This document shows, piece after piece, positions 57,087 through 64,000 of a DNA stretch of 64,000 nt. This DNA comes from Otatea glauca. Lineage: Eukaryota; Streptophyta; Magnoliopsida; Poales; Poaceae. A program made the translations under genes and the position numbers. The first letter of the stretch is position 1. Each line of letters opens with the position of its first letter. The DNA lies in NCBI GenBank assembly GCA_036346275.1, contig CM070723.1:50236743-50300742 (forward strand), given 5' to 3'. Below the pieces are notes generated by a model that did no database searches, was not told the origin of the DNA, and saw nothing but the letters and a program-made list of their open reading frames with translations.

Positions 57087-60025
57087 TCAGTTCAGCCCTG
57101 AGTAGCATCTGCCCTTTGGATCTAACACCTCACTCATGAATAAGGAACAGAGGTTTCCTCGAATACTTAGGAGGTCAGCCTGTTCCAATGCAAATTTAGT
57201 GCATTGCCAAGCCTGTCGATGAGAAGAGTTAAGTCCAGCGTGTATATAAATTCATAAGTGGAGACAATTGTTACAAGATCGACAAACCTGTATGTCATTT
57301 ATCCTCTCTAAACCAACGAGGAGTGCCATGTTGTGGCAAACGTAGAATCCACATTGGTCAGTGGCCTTCGGCTGCTGGTGGCACTGCCAAAAACTAATAG
57401 GTTAATTAGTTCTGAAGGTATTATTATGGAGTGTGAAGGATTAATGCGTACTATTAGATACCGGATAGTCAAAAGTATGCTTTAGAGTGGCTGGGTTCTT
57501 CTTGTGTGGCCCTCCGCGATATTTGTAGACACCGAACGACGTTTCGAGTAAATGTATGATAGGCTTCAAGTCGTGGCTGCCGCCCTTTTTGGAATCAAGG
57601 TAAATTACCTGGTTCTTTCTTGGTATAAGTACGAGTAGAACCTAATGATACCTACACCGGTATGTCGTCATGGTCAGAAGTGCGATATATAGACAAATAA
57701 AAAAGTATAGCATCTGGACGAAGCACGTAGCCCGGGTTGTGGGGTAAAAGTATGAATTTTTTGTCTGAATGAGCCAGCATTAGTTTTTCCACGTATTCGT
57801 GGACGACTTGTTTATTTTCATCCATAGTTTGCTTGGACACCATGTGTGGGTCGACGAAACCCACCGGTTCTTCTCTTGCTCTTGCTTGCAAGATCATATA
57901 TCTACATATACAAAATCAAGGATTACATATATATATGATATTTATCAGTGCGATAGAAATGTAGACGGTGATTACACACACTTACAGTGTCCAGCATCTT
58001 ATGAGTGAGGCGTCAAGCACTCTAAGGTTGTACAGATCGAACAAATCAGAGAAGCCGACCACAAAGATGCCATCTAAATACTGGTGTAAGAAATGCTCCT
58101 CCTTGAAGCTTACCGAGATACTCGATGTTCGTTGTGCCACCGGTTTGTTGGCTTGTTGCATGCACCAATCTTGCAATCGTTCGCAGTCTAACGTAAGCGT
58201 CTTCTTGTGCTGATTCGTTACGAACGGCTGCCCCAGCTCAAATTGCCGCACCAACGAGGCAAACGGAATGTCACGGGCTGATCTGGTACCTTTTGATTTG
58301 CCCTTGTCTCCCCTCCCCTTCTACCAAATATATTCTTCACAGGAGATGATTGGGCCCGAACTGTAGTAACGGTATGCTCCTGACGGGACACGGTAGCTGA
58401 TTTTGTAGGCTCCTTCCGTTGATCACATGGCTCCGGTAGTGCTAGTAGCATCGATGCTCCTAGTTGGGAGTCGAAGAAGATGTCTTTCTTGGGCCACTGG
58501 ATGAATGTGCTGATGGCATCCCCTAGTGTGACGATCTCATCGTTTGGAGGCATCTGCAGTGTGACGGTCTTGAAAATTTCATGTACACCGTTGACTTGGA
58601 TTTTCGCGTAGCCTGGCTGTAAAGAATGACCGTGAATAAACGCCCCTACGCTGGATGATTACGCTTGTCCCCAAGCAGCTTGTATGGGAACAGAGTCGTT
58701 GGCAAGCCTCACTTGTAGATTGCACGGCGTGGGCACCTACATAAGGGTACACAAGTAATTAGCTAACACATCCAACAGGTCTATGTAAGAAGTATTGTAG
58801 GCATCTTACCCGGGTGTCATCAGGAGGAAATCTGGCTTCATCTACATCCGTCTCAAGGGCAGACGCGCAGCTGCTCGGACGGTTGGTTGGGCTGAACTGC
58901 ACCGGTGCTTCTTAGGCTTGCTGGTTCCGTGCTTGCCTCCCCGCAGCCACACTTTGCTCCATCCGTTCCTCAAGGCTTCGTAGCTTATCTTTGAACTGCG
59001 CTTTGAGCCTTTCCTCAACCCTTTCCTCAATCAAGGCCACGAGCCGTTCCTCACGCTCGGCTTTTCTTCTCTTCCTACTCCGATACGTGTTCGAGTCATG
59101 TGGGAATCCCATTTTCCAGGGAACGAAAACACCTAGTCCTCGTGTGCAACCCAGGTGCTCCTTGTTTCCCAAGGCTGTGGAGAGTATATCTTTCTCTCTA
59201 TTCGAAGTGAAAGAGCCCTGGGAAGATTCCGTGCTCAACGATATTAGGCGTTAGGACACTTCCTCATCAGCGGGGTTTCCAAAGGACACGCCGCCCGAAG
59301 ATGTGGGACGTGACATCGCTCTTACCCAGTTTCGGGCACGCGGGTCCACAATCGAGGCAAACAGCAGTGCGACCTCCTTCTGGATTGTCGCGTCGTCCTC
59401 CCTCATCCATTGTGCGATCTTGCCCGCGTACCCTGTTGAGCCGAGTCTGTGTGGGTGGTTGTTTTTTGATTGGAAGGTCTTGTGCGCTGCACTTGCATGC
59501 GCGAACTCTTCTGTCGTCTTCAACTCAACAAATTGTTCCCATACGTCTTCAGAGATGAACCGTACTTTTGGAACGGAGTCATTTCCTTATTCATGTAATT
59601 AATGAAGAGGACGCTCTTGAAGTTCTTCTATGCCTTTCCCGCCACTAGCAACGCGTATCGTCGCGGTGCAGCCATGGCGTCTTGTGGAAGTTCAAACGAC
59701 GCGAATATTTCAGTCACAAGGTTATCGCGCTCCTGCTCTGTCAGCGTCTTCCATGATGGGTAGGTGATGGGGACCCTTTCACGCCCAACGATCCCGCACA
59801 TAGTCCGAAAAGCTACCATAGCCTTTGGAGGCGCAGTAGGGGCCCCATCATGCGGATTGACCGCCGTGATGGTGTATCGGCTCTAAGGCCTTTTACTAAG
59901 CCCTCTTGGACCGCGCCTCTTTCCTTCCACGTTGGGCGCATCATCAGATCCATTTGACGGCGAGGATTAAGGGGATGCCATCTTGTACGATGCAACGTTA
60001 AGAGTAGATAAGTTAAGAGAAGCAA
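57087..60025 (-). CDS. CACTA second gene: Transposase_24-like region plus Ulp1/C48 cysteine protease (spliced, partly broken)
   Basis: Minus-strand gene. The 5' part (59,628-60,025) reads FRTMCGIVGRERVPITYPSW and later (59,251-59,523) HPHRLGSTGYAGKI, the Ptta/En/Spm (Transposase_24) signature. A TAG at 59,628-59,630 stands where Trp is expected. A charged coiled-coil stretch (KAEREERLVALIEERVEERL) lies in 58,912-59,238. The 3' part is a Ulp1-type SUMO-protease domain: VGFVDP and KKFILLPHNPGY (57,652-57,897), exon 57,641-57,462 with VIYLDSKKGG (catalytic Asp), exon 57,383-57,288 with CHQQPKATDQCGFYVC (catalytic Cys in QCG), and last exon 57,212-57,087 ending in TGA. These three exons are open, in phase, and have proper splice sites. 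The catalytic His-Trp expected after PHNPGY is not visible. Confidence 0.75.
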
Positions 60026-60785
60026 ATTTCAATTAAGAGTAGGTAAGTTAAGAGAAGCTAAACTATCAATTAAGCAAATGTGGACTAGTAGGTAAGTTCA
60101 AATGAATTTTAAGAATGTTGTGCTAATTCCGTATAACAAAATAATCACAAGATAAATCATATTATGAATGCTCTGTCATTCATACAAAGAATCATGTCTC
60201 CCACAACAATATGAAGGCAATTCGTATTATGTTGCTCTCAGATTTTAGATTCCGTTTGAAGATTACAAATCTTCAACCTCAATCACGAATGGGCAAAACA
60301 ATTCGTTGAGTGAATAAGGCCTTAAACCCTTACCACCTTAACATGACGCGCAATAAGAATATACAACAAGATTGACTGTTATTAAAGTCCTAAATGATAA
60401 ATTAAATTCAGAACAATATGTATCTAGATTAGTATACGAATGACATATGAACCAAATCACTAGCGGTAATCAGCCAACAGTACGAGCAATTGCACCAATA
60501 GACAGATTAAGCACTAGCAGTTGATAACTTTTACCAATAAGATTAAAGCACATCCGAACAAGCAAATGATGGGTATATTATAGACAATAACCACAAATAA
60601 GCAAAACTGAACTGAATAAATTTTCAGACTTTCAGATAGTCCATGTATCAAGACTTGTAAAGCATGTAAGTCTATCAGTTGAAGACCTTATTCATAAAAT
60701 AAATTGTCAATATCATTATATACCCTAGTATCATCACAGAGCAATCTCAAACCCAAAGCCAGCAAAGTGAACTATACTCACAATC
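60026..60785. other. Spacer inside the CACTA DNA
   Basis: AT-rich, no long frames and no recognisable gene. It could be an intron or leader of the second gene. Confidence 0.4.
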
Positions 60786-61205
60786 GGAATAGCACGGGGG
60801 AGGGAGGAGGGCACAGGGGAGTGTAGACAAGACCCACGGGGAGGGGAGGATGGCGCGCCGAGGGGAGGGCACGGGAGGGGAGGAGGGCACCACCGAGGGG
60901 AGGGTGCGACCAGGGGAGGCACGGGGGGGGAGGAGGGCACCACCGAGGGGAGGGCACGGGGAGGAGAGGGTGCCGCCGAGGAGAGGGCATGGGGAGGGGA
61001 GGAGGGCACCACCGAGGGGAGGCGTGGCGGAGGGAGGGCACGGGAGGGAGGAGGCGCCGCCGAGGGGAGGGCACGGGGAGGAGAGGGCACGGGGGAGGGG
61101 AGGAGGGCTCCACCGAGGGGGGAGGGCGCGGCGGAGGGGGAGGGCACGGGGGAGGGAGGAGGGCGCCGCCGAGGGGGAGGGCACGTGGGAGGGGAGGAGA
61201 GCTAG
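60786..61205. repeat. G-rich minisatellite (purine-rich plus strand)
   Basis: Imperfect units such as 'ggagggcaccaccgagggga' and 'gggcacggggaggagagg' fill about 420 bp. Every frame is open and gives Pro/Ser/Arg- or Gly/Arg/Glu-rich low-complexity peptides, so I do not call a gene. Many runs of three to seven G on the plus strand could form G-quadruplexes. Confidence 0.85.
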
Positions 61206-61284
61206 CTAGCTAGGTTTGCAAACTGAGTTAATTTGGGACATAGCGCGGCAAGAGGCATATAGTGCGCACGACAGCCCCATGCTG

Positions 61285-61505
61285 CACACGGCAGGGCCAT
61301 CCCAGACGGTTCTGGCCTCTAACCGTCCGGGAAAAGTGGATCATCCCAAACGGTTCTAGCCTAGAACCGGCTGGGACGAATTTATCCCAGACGGTTCAAT
61401 CCACAACCGTCTGAGATGAGACACTTCCCAGACGGTTCAATCCACAACCGTCTGGGATGAGACACTTCCCAAACAGTTCAATCCCAGAACCGTCTGGGAT
61501 GAGCC
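61285..61505. repeat. Second subterminal-type repeat array (TCCCAGACGGTT)
   Basis: About nine direct and inverted copies of 'tcccagacggttc' / 'gaaccgtctgggat' lie just after the TNP2 stop codon. The unit differs from the array at 56.4 kb by CC in place of CA (tcccagacgg against tcacagacgg). No CACTA terminus stands next to it. Confidence 0.85.
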
Positions 61506-61606
61506 ACTTTTTCCTTAATATAGTTATAATACATACATCTCATTTATTATAATACATACAACTGATTAATTACAATTATTGCACATCTCATGACAACTCC
61601 ATTTGC

Positions 61607-64000
61607 TTATTCTTTTTGTGCAAAAATTAGCCCTTCGTGATGATCAACACGTCTGTAGATGGCTTCCTCAGGTTGGTTTTCCTGGGTTGTGACGTCGGTA
61701 CCAATAGGAGGCAACTCGTCAAACTGATTGTATTCTTCTTCATCTACCACATTGTCGACTCTGACAATCCTCCTTTTTCCCTGAAGAACAACGTGGCGCT
61801 GCTTGTTAGATGGGTCGGTTACGTAGAAGATATGAACAACTTGGTTAGCGAGAACAAATGGTTCGTCTTGGTATCCAACACGTTCAAGGTCCACGCCAGA
61901 CTCGTGCTTTGTCAACCTTCACGTCTTTGCAGTTAACCCAACGGCACCGAAATAAGGGGATCTTGAAAAGTAAGTAGTCGAGCTCCCAAATTTCTTCAAT
62001 GAACCCATAGTACGATCTCCTCGTTGATCCAACGGTATTCAGCACATCATGCGAACACCGCTATTCTGGTTTATGCTCTTCATGTCCTGATCTCTCGTGT
62101 AAAATTTGTACCCATTTAAGTCGTATCTTTCCATGTTACGACCATAAATGCTGGTCCTTTTGCCAAGCATGTTAGTGTATGACCTGATGAGCTTGCAGTG
62201 ATGGGTTGTTGCTCCTTGAACCATCTGTTGAACTGAAGGTTATGCTGTCTGATGATCCAGTACTCTGGCCGCGTCGGGTTCTCTTGCCGTAGCCAGTTCT
62301 TGTGCTCACCGATATATGAGGCCACAACAGCCATGTATTGCAAAACTATAAAATGGGCTTGAGCGCACGCAACTGGATCAGGCGTGATTGCTTTCCTTCC
62401 TATGGTCCCGAGGCCCTAGAGCCTCCCCTCATGGCGGGACCGAGGCACACCTATCGGTTCGACCCGAGCCATGTAGTCCACACAGAATTCGACCATCTCT
62501 TCGGTTGCATAACCTTCGATAATGCTACCCTCCAGTCGAGATCGATTCCGTACGTACGACTTGAGAACTCCCATATACCTCTCGAACGGGTACATGCTAC
62601 GTAGGAACACAGGCCCGCACATCTTTATCTCTCTCACAAGGTGAACAATGAGATGGACCATGATATCAAAAAACGATGGAGGGAAATACATCTCAAGATT
62701 ACATAGAGTCATTACCACCTCGCCGTGCAGAGCATCGAATCCTTCGGGGTTGATGACCTTTTGAGCAATTGTGTCATAAGCACATGGCAATCATGGGACT
62801 TCATGCTAGTTAAACTCAAATCTTGCATCGAAACAAGTCTCTTCAGGTTGGACGAGTAACCAGACGGAACTTTCACACCATGCAAGTACTGGTACAGTTC
62901 GGTTCTCTCGACCTTGGACAGAGTGTAACAAGCAGGTTCACAGTATATTTGCTCTTTATCGGTCTCCTTTGGTGCTAACTTAGGTCTGATGCCCATATGG
63001 ACCAAGTCAAGCCGTGCGTTGATACCGTCCTTTGTTTTGCCCTTAATATTCAGTGAGAGACCAATCAAGCTATCACAGACATTCTTCTCTGCGTGCATCA
63101 CGTCGACGCAGTGCCGAACTTCTAAGTGCTCCCAATAAGGTAGGTCCCAAAATATTGATCTCTTCTTCCACATGGTCTTAACACGGGTCCTTAATTTACT
63201 TCCCTTTCCAAATGCAACATCAAAGTTCTTAACCATATCATGAATGTATGTCCCGCTTAAAGGCGTTGGAGCTAAACCATCTTCGGTCGTACTGTCAAAT
63301 TGTTTCTTCATCTTGCGGTATGGGTGATTCCTCCGAAGGAACTTACGGTGACGCATGTACACGGTTTTGCGCGAGTGATTAAGCCACACACTATTAGTAT
63401 CATCCAAACAGTGAGTACATGCTTTGGCTCCTTTTGTACTCTGTCCCGATAGGTTAGCAAGGGTAGGATAATCATTTATAGTGCAGAACAATAGGCAGCG
63501 CAAAGTGAAATACTCTCGTTTGTGAGCATCCCATACCTGCACCCCAGGAGCCCACAACGTCTTCAGATCTTCCACCAATGGTGCTAGGTACACATCAATA
63601 TCGTTTCCAGGCTGCTTCGGGCCTTGGATGAGTATAGACATCAATATGTACTTCCACTTCATACACAACCAAGGAGGAAGGTTGTACACACAAAGATTCA
63701 CTGGTCAAGTGCTATGACGACTGCTTATATTGCCGAAAGGATTCATTCCATCCGTGCTCAACCCTAACCTGATGTTCCTCGGATCCGCTGCCAATTCTTG
63801 AAACCTCCTATCGATGTTTCTCCACTGTGTGGAATCAGCAGGGTGCCTAGTCATTCCATCATTCTTACGCTCCTCCGAGTGCCACCGAAGCAATTTTGCC
63901 TCTTTTGGGTTTGCAAACAAACGCTTCAACCGGGGAATTATAGGCAGATACCACGCCACCTTAGCAGGAGATCCTTTCTTCAACTCCATGCCCTCGTCGT
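61607..64000 (-). pseudogene. CACTA transposase TNP2-type (decayed, 5' end beyond window)
   Basis: Minus strand, from the window edge: SSRHST, then a TGA at 63,705-63,707 where the family has Trp, then NLPPWLCMKWKYILMSILIQ, GNDIDVYLAPLVEDLKTLW, FCTINDYPTLANLSGQSTKG, CRKTVYM-like and HPYRKMKKQFD, and MHAEKNVCDSLIGLSLNIKG. A frameshift or deletion near 62,780-62,830 follows. Then come CNLEMYFPPSFFDIMVHLIV and FERYMGVLKSYVRNRSR (62,416-62,790), EYWIIRQHNLQFNRWF (62,116-62,343), YDLNGYKFYTRDQD (62,039-62,224), and the C-terminus QVVHIFYVTDPSNKQ with a natural stop at 61,607. TNP2 is the DDE-type transposase that cuts at CACTA ends. At least four lesions make this copy inactive. Confidence 0.93.

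Larger units (their letters stand above)
56401..64000 (-). mobile_element. CACTA (En/Spm) transposon DNA, 3' end at 56,401, continuing beyond the window
   Basis: CACTACTAGACAATCCC marks a terminus at 56,401. Inside it are subterminal repeats, a TNPA-type second gene (57,087-60,025) and a TNP2-type transposase (61,607-64,000), all on the minus strand, as in autonomous CACTA elements. The other terminus lies right of the window. The repeat cluster at 61,285-61,505 may instead mark a junction between two related elements, so treating the whole stretch as one element is provisional. Confidence 0.7.

Noticed and set aside
60734..61213. Proline-rich and glycine-rich reading frames
   Set aside because: They are translations of the G-rich minisatellite in different frames; none has non-repeat sequence or a sensible start context.
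61257..61264. TAGTG as a CACTA right terminus
   Set aside because: The bases before it do not match the inverse of the CACTACTAGACAATCCC end, and no subterminal array lies on its left side.

Overview
The window is nuclear DNA of a flowering plant, almost certainly a grass (Poaceae). The evidence is spliced genes with GT-AG introns, GC-rich intronless host coding sequences set in AT-rich intergenic DNA, and dense grass-type transposons (Stowaway, Mutator-like and CACTA elements, long Tekay-type LTRs, Tat/Grande-type Gypsy elements). I cannot name the species. There is no prokaryotic operon structure and no CRISPR array.

Layout. Positions 1-4.4 kb hold the last eight exons (+ strand) of a mitochondrial D-lactate dehydrogenase (cytochrome) gene; the 5' part lies outside the window. 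Positions 4.7-6.2 kb are a hAT-like element. Positions 6.7-7.7 kb and 17.4-18.5 kb are two intact, single-exon class-I carboxylesterase genes of the CXE15/GID1-like type, a duplicated pair on the same strand. Between and after them are an ICR (ROP-interactor) pseudogene fragment, a non-autonomous CACTA element with internal ~196-bp tandem repeats and a TCT target duplication, and several MITEs, two with 9-bp target duplications and one of these nested inside another MITE.

From 21.1 kb onward the window is essentially transposon. A Tekay-type Gypsy element starts at 21,127 with a 3.1-kb LTR, a tRNA-Met-like primer site, an extra coiled-coil ORF, and a decayed gag, protease, reverse transcriptase and RNase H. 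A Tat/Grande-type Gypsy element is inserted in it on the minus strand (24,444-43,585, target duplication AGATC). That element carries on the opposite strand a spliced additional gene with a Transposase_28 ('putative gypsy type transposon') type domain. This additional gene is in turn split by a gag-only LTR element (28,759-33,940, target duplication CGCCC). Two more Tekay-type LTRs follow: 47,393-50,533 (orphan or solo) and 51,089-54,114 (reverse, clean solo LTR with target duplication TGATC).

Positions 56.4-64 kb belong to autonomous-type CACTA (En/Spm) DNA on the minus strand. It has a CACTA terminus with subterminal repeats, a second gene combining a Transposase_24-like region with a Ulp1/C48 cysteine-protease domain, a G-rich minisatellite, a second set of slightly different subterminal-type repeats, and a decayed TNP2 transposase that runs off the window.

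Only three host genes look functional: D-LDH and the two carboxylesterases. Their adjacency resembles the Arabidopsis arrangement CXE15 next to D-LDH. Everything else is mobile DNA, mostly broken by stops and frameshifts.
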